A program made the translations under genes and the position numbers. A stretch of 64,000 bases of DNA from Hoylesella shahii DSM 15611 = JCM 12083 (GTDB lineage: Bacteria > Bacteroidota > Bacteroidia > Bacteroidales > Bacteroidaceae). The stretch is from NCBI RefSeq assembly GCF_000613445.1, contig NZ_BAIZ01000008.1:28072-92071 (forward strand), written 5' to 3'. This document shows, one piece after another, positions 48,466 to 58,021 of this stretch. Within the stretch, counting starts at the first letter, position 1. Each line of letters starts with the position of its first letter. The notes beneath the pieces are model-generated. The model did not search any database, was not told the DNA's origin, and saw only the letters and a list, made by a program, of their open reading frames with translations.

Positions 48466-51400
48466 CTAAAATCCTTCTAAATCGTAATACTCATCATCGG
48501 GGTCGTTGTTTTTTTGTTTCTGCTTTGCAGGCGTTTTGTTGTTGTCTTGCTTAGCGCTAGAGGTCTTTTTTGTTTCGGGTTTCTTGCTCTTTTTATCCAA
48601 GTCGTCTTTAAAGTCAATGCCCGTATCCTCTTTTTTATCAGTCTTTGTAGGCTGCTTTTGGGTTTTGGTTTCTGTTTTGGTTGGCGTTTTGCCTTTTGAC
48701 TGCGTGGGGGTATTTGTAGTTTTTGCTTTTGGCGTGGCCGATTGCTGCACCTTTGGTGTGGCAGTAGAAGAGCCTTGTTGTGCCTTAGGCTTGCTTGGTG
48801 CAGGGTCTTCAATCACGATTGTGCCATCGTCGGGTTGCTTTTGGGGTTGTTTGGGCGTTTCAATCACGGTGGCATCGTTGTTGTTTTTGTTTGTTGCCCT
48901 TTGGTTGTTAGCACCTTGTTTGGGTTCGTCGGCGATGGGGTAGGTGTCGTCTTCGGGTTGCAAAGGCGTCTTTTCGTCGGGCACAATCAAATCGTTGTCC
49001 AGCGCGCGGTCTACCTCTTCGACGGTGGGGAGTCTTACAGGCGCTTCGGGTTGCACCACTTCGGTCGGTTCGTTGAGCAACTGGAAGGTGCTAACCTTTA
49101 GCGGTGCAAAATGTTTGGTGTAATATTGGTCGTAGTCGTCGAAACTAAATTCTCTGCCAAGTAGGCGCATGTTGTCTTCGCTAATAACGATAGAACGCCC
49201 ATTTTTCAGCTTTTTAGTAATGCCCGTTTGCCGTTGTAGTTGGCGAGCATATTGCAAGGCCTCGTCGAAATTACGAAAACCGCTCACGGTCATTAAGCGT
49301 AACCCGTTGTCGGTTTCGGTACGTATCTCGAAGTTTCGCACCAGATAGTTGGTGAAATTATATTTAGCCAAGGCAAAAAGCAGTTGGTTTTCGTTCACCG
49401 AGTCGGCTGATAGGCCAGCACGAAGAGGAAATTGGCGTTGCGATCGTTGCTAAACTGTTTACCTTTAAGACTATCTTCAGCGTTGGCGGCAGCGTTCGGC
49501 GTTGCCAAACATTGTTAAGGTCGAACCCGCCCGCCTGTACTTGCTTGCCAGCCATTATGCCATTAACAATCATGGCAGCCATCTTACTGAGTTCGCTTTG
49601 CGGATATTGTTGCACCAGTGTTTGCAGACCTAAGGTGCAAGCATCGATGTTGCCATCGTGAAGCATAGCTAAAGCCTCCACAAAGAGGAATTTATCGCGA
49701 TTGGCGCCATGCTTAAACTTGGTGGCCGACACTTGTGCATTGCGCCTAACAGTATTGTAGTCTTCGGCTTTAAAGGCATCGTAGGTGGCGGCATAGATAG
49801 AATCTTCAATATGTTCGCCACGTTGAGCGTTGGCAAAATAATATGGGTCGTTAACCAGTTCGGTAAGTTCGTGTTTGGGATAATGCTGCTTGAGCAAGTT
49901 GGAGTAGTGTTGTGCGGTGTTTTTTTCGCCCTTTTGCATGTAGAGCAAAAATAAGTGATAATACACCTGTGGCATCTTATCGAAGTGTGGATAAGCGTTG
50001 GTGAGTCTGCGTAAAGCCTTCTCAGAGAGGTTGAGAAGGTTGAGTTTATCTTTGAAAATAACGCCCGAGTGGAACAGCCCCTCGGTAAGAAGTTGGTCGG
50101 AAGCCTTGCGTTGTTCGGTTGTGAAAGGGATTTGGGCCAGATAGTATTCGCGTTTGTGGGGGTTGTTACCAGCAGTTTGCAAGGCACGTTGTATGGAGTC
50201 GCGGCGCGTTTCTTCGGCCACGAGCGAGTCTCTTTGTGCTTGCGGCATCTCGTTAGGAGCATTGTTCAGAGCCACAGCCGCTTTATTTAGTCGTTGCCAG
50301 TTATCAATATTGTCTCGTTTTCCCCATTGTTTTTCGAAAGCCGCTTTGCCTTGGCTCACGGTAATGGGATTGTAGAAATACCATCCGCTACCTTGTTGTG
50401 AGCGTTGGGCGGGTGTCTGATTGTTTGAAATACTTGACGAGCCACTGTTTTGAGCAATGGTTTGTCGAGCAGTCTCTTGGTCTTGTGCGTCGCGTTCCTC
50501 CTTTTCTTTCTTTTTAAGAGCAGCTATAACGCAGTCGATGGCAGCGTTGCGTTCTGGTTCGGCCATTGTGGCAAGGCGTTGGAGTGAGTCTTGCAGTTGC
50601 ACCGCTTCAATGTGAGGCACAAGTTCGTCGAGCACTTTCGAACGTTGCGAAAGCACTTCATAGTCGGTTCGTTCCTTGTCTAGCATGCCTAAGGCCTCGT
50701 TGTAGCATCGGCGAGCATCGGCAAAACGTTGTTTTTGCCAATACACATTGCCGAGTTTAAGCATCAGCACACCCTTTTCAATGCCGCTTCGTGTGGCACG
50801 TTTTCCACCGTTTTCGTAGGCCAAAATGGCGTTAGCCGTGTCGCCTTGAGCAAGGTATATGTTACCAATGGCGTAAAACACTTGGTCGAGATAGTCGCGA
50901 TTGTTGTCGTTGTTAGCCATTCGTCGCAGCTTGGCGATCATCTTTTTGGCTTGTCCTTGCGCTAGCACCTCGGTTTGTGCGATGCGTGCATTGAAGTCGA
51001 GTTCGTAAGAAGCGTGCATCGATGCCGCTTTTTTAAATGCCTTATAAGCTGCATCGCGGTTGCCTACAAGTCTTTGCAGCTGCCCCATCAAGAACCATTG
51101 GCGCGCCTTTTGTTTGCGTCGCATCTCGTGTTTAATAACCTTTTGAAGATAGCTGATGGCTTTAGGCCACTCTTGCGCATGCAGATGATAGAGTGTGTGG
51201 GTGTAATCCCACTCTTTCACTGCGCGCCAGTCCATCGAGTCGCGGCTCATATTGCGGATAACATCTTCGGCATCGTACATCCATCCTTGCTGTATATAGG
51301 TTTTGGCTAGCCAGGCTCTGGCCTTGGCATAGATGTGTGGTTGAGTGCGATAGAGTCGAGCCATGTACGAGAATGTGGAAGCAGCCTGGTCGAAGTCGCC

Positions 51401-51844
51401 TTTATGAAATTGCGAACGGCCCATGAGCATCCACACGCGCCACATAAAGGGGTTGTATTCTTTTCGGTTTAGCCATTCGATGTCTCGTTGGGTTTTGCGC
51501 CTACTCTTGTCCCAAGTGGGGCGTCGCTTGATACTATGCAGCTGAATAGCCTTTTCGCTTTTGAGTATGGCTCGTTCGAAATTGCCTTTCCCCAGTTCTT
51601 TGCTATTTTTATTGCTCACCGTATATAGTGGTAGTAGCTCGGTGTAGTTATCATGATTGCCAGTTTCTTTCTCTAGCATACCATCGATGTAGGCCATGTT
51701 TCCGTTGTAGTAAACATTATAGCGCGTGTTGAACGACTGCCACCATCTACTGCGTGCCGTGTTCTTACTGGCTGAACAGGCGGCGAGCAGCAGCGCAAGG
51801 GCGAGCCACAATGCAAGGCTATATGTGAATTTAACGGGTTTCAA
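48466..51844 (-). CDS. porW: PorW/SprE-like TPR lipoprotein of the type IX secretion system, broken by two apparent base losses
   Basis: Signal and lipobox LLLAACSASK, then the family start ARSRWWQSFNTRYNVYYNGN, HDNYTELLPLYTV and IQLHSIKRRP, followed by TPR-like repeats. The frame breaks twice. Restoring one A at 49495-49496 (AAA read as AA) gives RNAAANAEDSLKGKQF, and restoring one C at 49405-49406 gives AYQPDSVNENQLLFALAKYN. That links to the C-terminal domain NYLVRNFEIRTETDNGLRLM. Repaired length is 1126 residues. The last ~190 residues are a K/T/Q/P-rich disordered tail ending DDEYYDLEGF, unusual in length. PorW is needed for type IX secretion. Its start overlaps the permease gene by 14 nt. 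Confidence 0.88.
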
Positions 51845-52658
51845 GTTGGCGTTGGCGTTTTTTTAGTACAACATTTGCTACCTTCAACAGAAGGTAGACC
51901 AGAATACTAACAAAGATGATGGATGCACCTGAGGGAACATTGAGTGTATAAGAAAGAGCCAACCCCAGAAGGCAATCGGTCCAACCGATGACAATGCTCC
52001 AAGCAATCATGCGCTTGAAGTTGTGGGTTATGACGTTGGCCGACATCTGTGGGATGGTTAGCAAACTGATGCTAAGCACAATACCCACCATGCGAAGCGT
52101 GGCCACGATGGTTAAGGCAATGAGCGTCATCATGAGATACTCAACAAACGCTACGGGTAAACGCTGAGAACGGGCAAAATTGGCATCGAAGGCCACACTT
52201 AATATGGTGCGATAGAGTAGCGCAAACACGGCGATGACCACCACAAGCAATGCGGTGAGTAGCCAAAGGTCGGCTTGCCCTACGGTGAGAATACTGCCAA
52301 AGAGAAAAGAAGGGAGGTCGGGCATGAAACCCGGAGATAAGAAACAGCAGATGATACCAAGACTCATGCCGAACGTCCAGAAAACAGCGATGGCCGAATC
52401 TTCGCGTACATCGCCCCTATGCGTCATCCATTGCACACCGAAGGCACTGAGAACAGAAAACACCATGGCCGAGAGTATGGGGTTGATACCAAAGTAAACG
52501 CCCAAGCCGATGCCACCAAACGAGGCATGAGTGATGCCGCCACTGATGAATACCAGTCGCCTTGTAACAATGTAAGTGCCGATAAACCCGCACAGCACAC
52601 TAGCCAAGAGCGAGCCTAAGAGGGCGTTCTGGAAGAAAGAATACGCTAATATGTCCAT
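51831..52658 (-). CDS. Metal ABC transporter permease (ZnuB/MntB-like, ABC-3 family)
   Basis: 275 residues with about eight hydrophobic segments. Typical ABC-3 features: RRLVFISGGITHASFGGIGL near residues 33-52 and RMVGIVLSISLLTIPQMSAN. It would form the membrane channel for Zn, Mn or Fe uptake, but no ATPase or binding protein is adjacent; partners must lie elsewhere. It overlaps porW by 14 nt. No signal of gene decay. Confidence 0.88.
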   Translation of the reverse strand: MDILAYSFFQNALLGSLLASVLCGFIGTYIVTRRLVFISGGITHASFGGIGLGVYFGINPILSAMVFSVLSAFGVQWMTHRGDVREDSAIAVFWTFGMSLGIICCFLSPGFMPDLPSFLFGSILTVGQADLWLLTALLVVVIAVFALLYRTILSVAFDANFARSQRLPVAFVEYLMMTLIALTIVATLRMVGIVLSISLLTIPQMSANVITHNFKRMIAWSIVIGWTDCLLGLALSYTLNVPSGASIIFVSILVYLLLKVANVVLKKRQRQLETR

Positions 52659-52733
52659 TTAAAAAACTATCTCACACTTGCCTGTAACCCACTATACGCC
52701 TATTGTCAATGGCATAAGACGGGGCGTTTAGGG

Positions 52734-53132
52734 TTATCGCGCATCGTTGATAACCATTATCACCTCGTCTTTCAGTTGGTTGGGCAAGTTTATTTGTCGA
52801 AGCGTCAGACTTCTGTTCCATCCCTTAACGTCGCTAGGGCGCATGGTATAGAACACCTCGGCAAACTCTTCGGCTTCGCTGTCGCTATAGTCGGACGAGT
52901 CTCTTCCGATGTATTTGTCTAGTTCTTCGTCGTCGTAATATTCCACATCACGCACTGCAGCCTCAAGCATGCAATCGTGTTCGCATCGTTCGTCGTCGCC
53001 CGAGCAAGTGGCACACGATGCAGAGTCGGCCTGTACCACATCAGGCTCGCTCGCGTTTTTTTTGCGCGAGAGCAAGCCCAACACGGCCGCAAATAGAGCT
53101 AAGCCCAGCAAGGCCAACAGGAGTATGTGCAT
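52734..53132 (-). CDS. Conserved single-pass membrane protein with Cys cluster
   Basis: 132 residues. N-terminal membrane segment (ILLLALLGLALFAAVLGLL), then a cysteine group CATCSGDDERCEHDC near residues 40-54, an acidic stretch YYDDEELDKYIGRDSSDYSD+SE, and a C-terminal LTLRQINLPNQLKDEVIMVI. I recognise the type as a conserved Bacteroidetes hypothetical but know no function. It begins 3 nt after the aroA stop. The CxxC and CxxxC spacing could bind metal, which would fit the permease downstream, but that is speculation. Confidence 0.7.
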   Translation of the reverse strand: MHILLLALLGLALFAAVLGLLSRKKNASEPDVVQADSASCATCSGDDERCEHDCMLEAAVRDVEYYDDEELDKYIGRDSSDYSDSEAEEFAEVFYTMRPSDVKGWNRSLTLRQINLPNQLKDEVIMVINDAR

Positions 53133-53135
53133 TGT

Positions 53136-54383
53136 CTATGTTTCGTTTATTTCAAATCCCGACTGTATGAGGTCGTTCCAGAATTGAGGATACGATTTAC
53201 TCACTACGTCAGGTTGGTTTATTTTTATTTCTTTGTTTACCAAAGCCACGGGAGCAAAGGCCAAAGCCATGCGGTGGTCTTCGTATGTATCGATGGCTTC
53301 ACCCGTTGGTCGGCAGCGCATACCGTCCCACGACAGTTCGCCTTCGGCCATTTCGCGCAGCACGAAGCCTAGTTTAGCCATTTCTTTTTTTAATGCTTCG
53401 ATGCGATCGGTCTCTTTAATTCTCAAGCTCGAGAGCCCTTTAAAATAGAAAGGCACGCCCATCATCACGCAAGTAACCACAAGCGTTTGAGCCAAATCGG
53501 GCGAGTTAACGAAGTCGTATTCCAGCTTAGGCAATCGTGTGCGCACCTTTTTGAGTGTCACCTTTGCGAGTTGGCCAGCCTGATGTTTGGAGAAGACCGT
53601 TTTCACGCCCAGCAAAGAGAAGATGTGTCGCACCACAGAGTCGCCTTGTTTCGAGCTTTCGCTTAAGCCTTCAAACTCAACAGTGGCTTCGGGGTCGTTA
53701 CTAAGCGCCACCATTTCGTACCAATACGAGGCCGCACTCCAGTCGTTTTCGATGCTGTTTGGGCCTACGTTGTATTTTCCTGGCTTTACGCTAATGGTGT
53801 CGATGTCGGTCCATTCGGCCACCGCTCCATATTCGCGCATCATACAAAGCGTAAGGTCAATATAGGGTCGTGAGGCAATTTTGCCAGTTATCTTTAGCTC
53901 AAGCCCTTTTTTGAGTGTAGGGCCAATCATCAACAAGGCCGAGATAAACTGCGAGCTGATGCCTCCTGGCATCTCCACGCACCCACCGTCGAGAGGCTTT
54001 CCATAGATGCGGATGGGTGGGTAGCCCTCTTTGGCCTCGTATTCTATGTCAGCGCCCAGGTATCTAAGGGCGTCAACCAGTGGTTTAATTGGGCGTTGTC
54101 GCATGCGTTGCGTGCCCGTTAAAGTGTGTTCGCCCTTTCTGCAGCTTAAAAAAGCCGTCATAAAGCGCATGGCCGTGCCAGCAGCGCGAACGTCAATATT
54201 CTTCGGCATGTCGGTAAGCGCACGCACCATCACGCGCGTATCATCGCAAGTCGATAGATTTTGTGGCAGAACCAGCCTGTTTGTTAGGGCGTGCATAATG
54301 AGCGCCCTGTTGCTAATGCTTTTCGAGGCAGGCAGTGTTACAGCCACCTTTAGCTTTTCTGGGGCTTCGATTGAATATTGCAT
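53136..54383 (-). CDS. aroA: 3-phosphoshikimate 1-carboxyvinyltransferase (EPSP synthase)
   Basis: 415 residues. It joins PEP to shikimate-3-phosphate in aromatic amino acid synthesis. Visible motifs: LPASKSISNRALIMHAL at the start, AGTAMRFMTAFLS, GTQRMRQRPIKPLVDALR, SSQFISALLMIGP and, near the end, LRIKETDRIEALKKEMAKLG and YEDHRMALAFA. Several Bacteroidetes replacements are present, for example AGTAMRF for the more common GNAGTAMRP. First gene of the minus-strand run that leads to porX and tsaE. Confidence 0.95.
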   Translation of the reverse strand: MQYSIEAPEKLKVAVTLPASKSISNRALIMHALTNRLVLPQNLSTCDDTRVMVRALTDMPKNIDVRAAGTAMRFMTAFLSCRKGEHTLTGTQRMRQRPIKPLVDALRYLGADIEYEAKEGYPPIRIYGKPLDGGCVEMPGGISSQFISALLMIGPTLKKGLELKITGKIASRPYIDLTLCMMREYGAVAEWTDIDTISVKPGKYNVGPNSIENDWSAASYWYEMVALSNDPEATVEFEGLSESSKQGDSVVRHIFSLLGVKTVFSKHQAGQLAKVTLKKVRTRLPKLEYDFVNSPDLAQTLVVTCVMMGVPFYFKGLSSLRIKETDRIEALKKEMAKLGFVLREMAEGELSWDGMRCRPTGEAIDTYEDHRMALAFAPVALVNKEIKINQPDVVSKSYPQFWNDLIQSGFEINET

Positions 54384-54410
54384 ATATAATAATGTGCGAT
54401 TAGGTTATTG

Positions 54411-54418
54411 CAAATTTA
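54411..54418 (-). promoter_or_regulatory. -7 promoter box for aroA
   Basis: TAAATTTG on the minus strand, 28 nt before the aroA ATG. Probably drives the whole aroA-tsaE run. Confidence 0.55.
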
Positions 54419-54711
54419 AGCATTATTATTGTGAATAACAAGCGTGGAAAGTTAAATTTTTGGTTGTTCCTGCATTTCGTTTATTTATCCAAAGTGGTGT
54501 GTTTGATTTGGGTTGTCAGCTTTGCATGCTTGTTTTTTGGCGGTAAGGGTTGTGCAATTGTTGATTTGGTGGCTTAAAGTGAGTGTGCAAAATTGTTCGT
54601 TCGGGTTAATACTCATGTTCTTAGACGCTCGCAAACTACTAAACTCATCTTTTTTAATATATATAATGTGTTTTTTAGCCTGCTGGTTGGTCTACTCTTC
54701 AATGTTTTTCG

Positions 54712-54719
54712 TAACTTTG
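54712..54719 (+). promoter_or_regulatory. -7 promoter box for purH
   Basis: TAACTTTG, 30 nt before the purH ATG. Lies inside the longer open frame, so it supports the ATG at 54750. Confidence 0.65.
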
Positions 54720-54749
54720 CAACTCAAATATCACAACTCAAATAGGTTT

Positions 54750-55351
54750 ATGGCTGAAACAAAAAAAATTAGGACAGCACTCGTGTCCGTATTTCATAAG
54801 GATGGATTAGACGAGTTGCTCGCCAAATTAAACGATGAAGGCGTAAGGTTCCTGTCAACAGGAGGCACACGTGAGTTTATCGAATCGCTAGGCTACAAAT
54901 GTGATGCGGTCGAAGATGTAACCGCTTATCCCTCGATATTGGGAGGCAGGGTGAAGACACTTCATCCTAAAGTTTTTGGAGGTATTCTTGCTCGTAGGGC
55001 TAACGCTGGCGATCAAGAACAGATGGAACAATATGCAATCAGCCCCATCGATTTGGTTATCGTAGACCTCTATCCGTTTGAAGACACTGTGGCTAGTGGC
55101 GCAAGCGAGGCCGATATCATTGAGAAAATTGATATTGGAGGCATTTCGCTCATTAGGCTGGTGCCAAAAACTTCAACGATGTGGTGATTGTGCCTAGCAA
55201 AAACGAATATGGTATGCTGCTCGATATCTTGAAAATCAATGGCGCTAACACCACTTTGGCACAACGTAAGACTTTTGCTACACGCGCCTTTGGTGTGAGC
55301 AGTCATTACGATAAAGCTATACATATGTGGTTCGAGTCTGAAAAGGCTTGA
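54750..55351 (+). CDS. purH: IMP cyclohydrolase domain of PurH only, broken by one apparent base loss
   Basis: The first 140 residues match the PurH N-terminal domain: RTALVSVFHKDGLDELLAKL, FLSTGGTREFIESLG, ILGGRVKTLHPKVFGGIL and VDLYPFEDTV. At 55156-55157 a G seems lost (GGG read as GG); restoring it gives LIRAGAKNFNDVVIVPSKNE and a stop at 55349-55351, 200 residues in all. The usual C-terminal AICAR formyltransferase domain (~300 residues) is missing, with only 209 nt left before mreB. So this is a stand-alone IMP cyclohydrolase, or a truncation with the transformylase elsewhere. The domain identity is secure. Confidence 0.88.
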
Positions 55352-55560
55352 TGCATAGCACGCTTTGATGTGCTTTTCGCTAGCGCGAACTTCTCTCGTG
55401 GGTGTTCGATGCGCGATAAAAACGAGAAATAAAAAATAATAACATAACGGACAAACGACCACGGGCTACAAGAATGCCCGGTTGAACTGCCCTTGTGGGT
55501 GGTGTGCTGGGGAAAGTGGGCACGTTGAGATAGTCCAACAACCGAAAAACAAAATAAGAC

Positions 55561-56582
55561 ATGGGATTTTTTTCTTTCATGCAAGAGATTGCGATGGACC
55601 TGGGAACGGCCAATACCATCATTATCAACGATGACAAGATTGTGGTAGACGAGCCTTCTGTGGTTGCGCTCGACCGACGAACAGACAAGATGATTGCCGT
55701 GGGAGAACGTGCTAAGCTGATGTACGAGAAAACACACGAGAACATTCGCACCGTAAGACCGTTGCGCGATGGGGTTATCGCTGACTTTACGGCTTGCGAA
55801 CAGATGATGCGCGGACTTATCAAGATGGTGCATACTGGTAGTCGATTGTTCTCTCCTTCATTGAGAATGGTTATCGGTGTTCCTTCTGGAAGTACTGAAG
55901 TAGAACTGCGTGCTGTGCGCGACTCGGCTGAACATGCCGACGGACGCGATGTTTATCTTATCTTCGAACCTATGGCTGCTGCCATTGGTATTGGTATTGA
56001 TGTTGAAGCACCCGAAGGAAACATGATTGTTGATATCGGTGGTGGTTCTACCGAGATTGCTGTAATCTCGCTAGGTGGTATTGTTTCTAATAACTCTATT
56101 CGTGTTGCTGGCGACGATCTTACTGCTGAAATTCAAGAATATATGAGCCGTCAGCATAATGTGAAGGTGAGTGAGCGTATGGCCGAGCGCATCAAGATAC
56201 ACGTGGGCTCTGCTCTTACCGACCTTGGTGACGAAGCTCCAGAAGACTATGTTGTACACGGACCAAACCGTATCACGGCGCTGCCAATGGAGGTGCCTGT
56301 GTGCTACCAAGAGATTGCTCACTGCTTAGACAAAACCATTGCAAAAATTGAAAATGCTGTGCTCTCTGCTTTGGAGAACACTCCCCCGAATTGTATGCCG
56401 ACATCGTGAGAAATGGTATCTATCTCACTGGTGGTGGCGCATTGCTTCGTGGTCTCGATCGCAGACTTCAAGATAAAATCAGCATCCCCTTCCATATCGC
56501 TGAAGACCCATTGCACAGCGTTGCCAAGGGTGCTGGTATTGCATTGAAGAACGTTGAGCGATTCTCGTTCCTCATGAGATAA
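55561..56582 (+). CDS. mreB: Rod-shape protein MreB, frame broken by one apparent base loss
   Basis: Actin-like filament organising lateral wall synthesis. Motifs: MDLGTANTIII (phosphate 1), GVPSGSTEVELRAVRDSAEH, FEPMAAAIGIGIDV, DIGGGSTEIAVISLGGIV. At 56383-56387 a run of five C follows ACT; six are expected, giving TPPELYADIVRNGIYLTGGG+ALLRGL. Read literally, the frame stops at 56409. Repaired length is 340 residues, the normal size. An essential gene broken in a C homopolymer strongly suggests a sequencing error. mreC starts 4 nt after the stop. Confidence 0.93.
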
Positions 56583-56586
56583 GTGC

Positions 56587-57449
56587 ATGCGCAACCTCTT
56601 TGCATTCCTAACACGCCATAACCATTGGCTAGTCTTCTTCGTTCTCGAGGTGATTAGCGTGGTGTTGCTGTTCCAGTACAATAGCTATCAGGCTAGCGTA
56701 TGGTTCTCTTCGGCCAATGCTGTGGCCGGAAAGGTGTACGAAGCCAATTCGTGGGTCGAAACGTTCTTCTCGCTAACGCAGGTGAACAAAGAACTCACAC
56801 AGCGTAACCTTGAGCTGGAACAGCAAATGGTGGCTATGCAAGAGTTGCTCACACGTGCCAAACACGATAGCCTTGATGTGGTGCAAACACAAAAACAGGC
56901 GCTACAAGGGTTTAAACTCTATCCCGCAAGGTGGTGAGCAATTCGCTAGATAAGAAAGACAACTTCATCACAATTGACAAAGGCTGGGCCGATGGCATAA
57001 AGAAAGACATGGGCGTGGCTTGCGGAAATGGTGTAGTGGGTGTGGTGTATCTTGTCTCTAGAAACTATTCTGTGGTTATACCTGTGCTCAATTCGCACTC
57101 CAACATCAGTTGTATGATTAAGGGTAGGGGATATTTCGGCTACCTACATTGGAATGGTGGCGACCCTGGCATCGCTTATGTTGACGACGTTCCACGACAT
57201 GCACGTTTTAAATTGGGGATGGATGTTGTTACCAGTGGTTACTCTTCTATCTTCCCTCCTGGCGTGTTGGTGGGTAAAATCTTGCATGTGTTTAACTCGC
57301 CCAACGGTTTGTCCTATCGCCTGCAGATAAAGCTGTCTACCGATTTTGGTAAACTGCGCGACGTGTGTGTGATTGACAATGCTGGTATGGACGAACAATT
57401 AGAGATGATGCGTGCCGTGCAAGACTCGCTAAAGGTGAAACACGAGTAA
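56587..57449 (+). CDS. mreC: Rod-shape protein MreC, frame broken by one apparent base loss
   Basis: A membrane segment near residues 16-31, a coiled-coil region (QVNKELTQRNLELEQQMVAM+QELL), then the periplasmic beta domain (DNFITIDKGWADGIKKDMGV, NSHSNISCMIKGRG, VTSGYSSIFPPGVLVGKI). The frame breaks at 56930-56931 where GG stands for an expected GGG: restoring it gives YPARVVSNSLDKKDN. Repaired length 287 residues. MreC links the MreB filament to PBP2. Confidence 0.92.
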
Positions 57450-57509
57450 TCTGCACGCTGATAAACAATGGCCCTAGGGCCGATAATAGCACAGAGAAAA
57501 AATATAAAC

Positions 57510-58007
57510 ATGACCATAGGCGTATTGAAAACATTGGGGACTTTCCTCATCTTCCTGTTGGTGCAGGTGCTGGTGCTTAACCATGTGCACCTCTTCGACA
57601 GCGCCACGCCGTTGCTATATATATATATGGTGTTGCTCTTCCCTCGCAATTATCCCAAGTGGGCACTCCTCGTTTGGGCTTTTGCCATGGGCTTGGGTGT
57701 AGACATGTTTTCTAATACACCAGGAGTGGCTGCCGCTTCGCTAACTCTTGTGGCGCTACTCAGGCCTTATCTCTTGGAACTGTTTATACAAAGAGAAAGC
57801 GCCGACGACCTTGTGCCTTCCATGAAGGTGCTTGGCTTTAGTAGATATTTGTTCTTCGCCTTCCTCATCATCTTTATTTATTGCCTTACGTTCTTCTCCT
57901 TGGAGGCCTTCTCGTTCTTCAATTGGATACAATGGGCATTGTGCGTGGGTGGTAGTACGCTGCTTACGCTGCTGTTGGTGATGGTGTTAGACAACCTTAG
58001 AAGATAA
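57510..58007 (+). CDS. mreD: Rod-shape protein MreD
   Basis: 165 residues with about five hydrophobic segments. The ATG at 57510 (MTIGVLKTLGTFLIF) is chosen because the 14 codons before it (MALGPIIAQRKNIN) look like leader. Identity rests mainly on the position between mreC and mrdA, the hydrophobic profile and FPRNYPKWALLVWAFAMGLG+VDMF, typical of Bacteroidetes MreD. Confidence 0.88.
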   Translation: MTIGVLKTLGTFLIFLLVQVLVLNHVHLFDSATPLLYIYMVLLFPRNYPKWALLVWAFAMGLGVDMFSNTPGVAAASLTLVALLRPYLLELFIQRESADDLVPSMKVLGFSRYLFFAFLIIFIYCLTFFSLEAFSFFNWIQWALCVGGSTLLTLLLVMVLDNLRR

Positions 58008-58021
58008 GGGAGAATTGTAGT

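Noticed and set aside
7059..57449. hflX, M16 protease, porW, purH, mreB and mreC as true pseudogenes
   Set aside because: Each break is repaired by lengthening a homopolymer by one base, and repaired lengths are normal. Several of these genes are normally essential.
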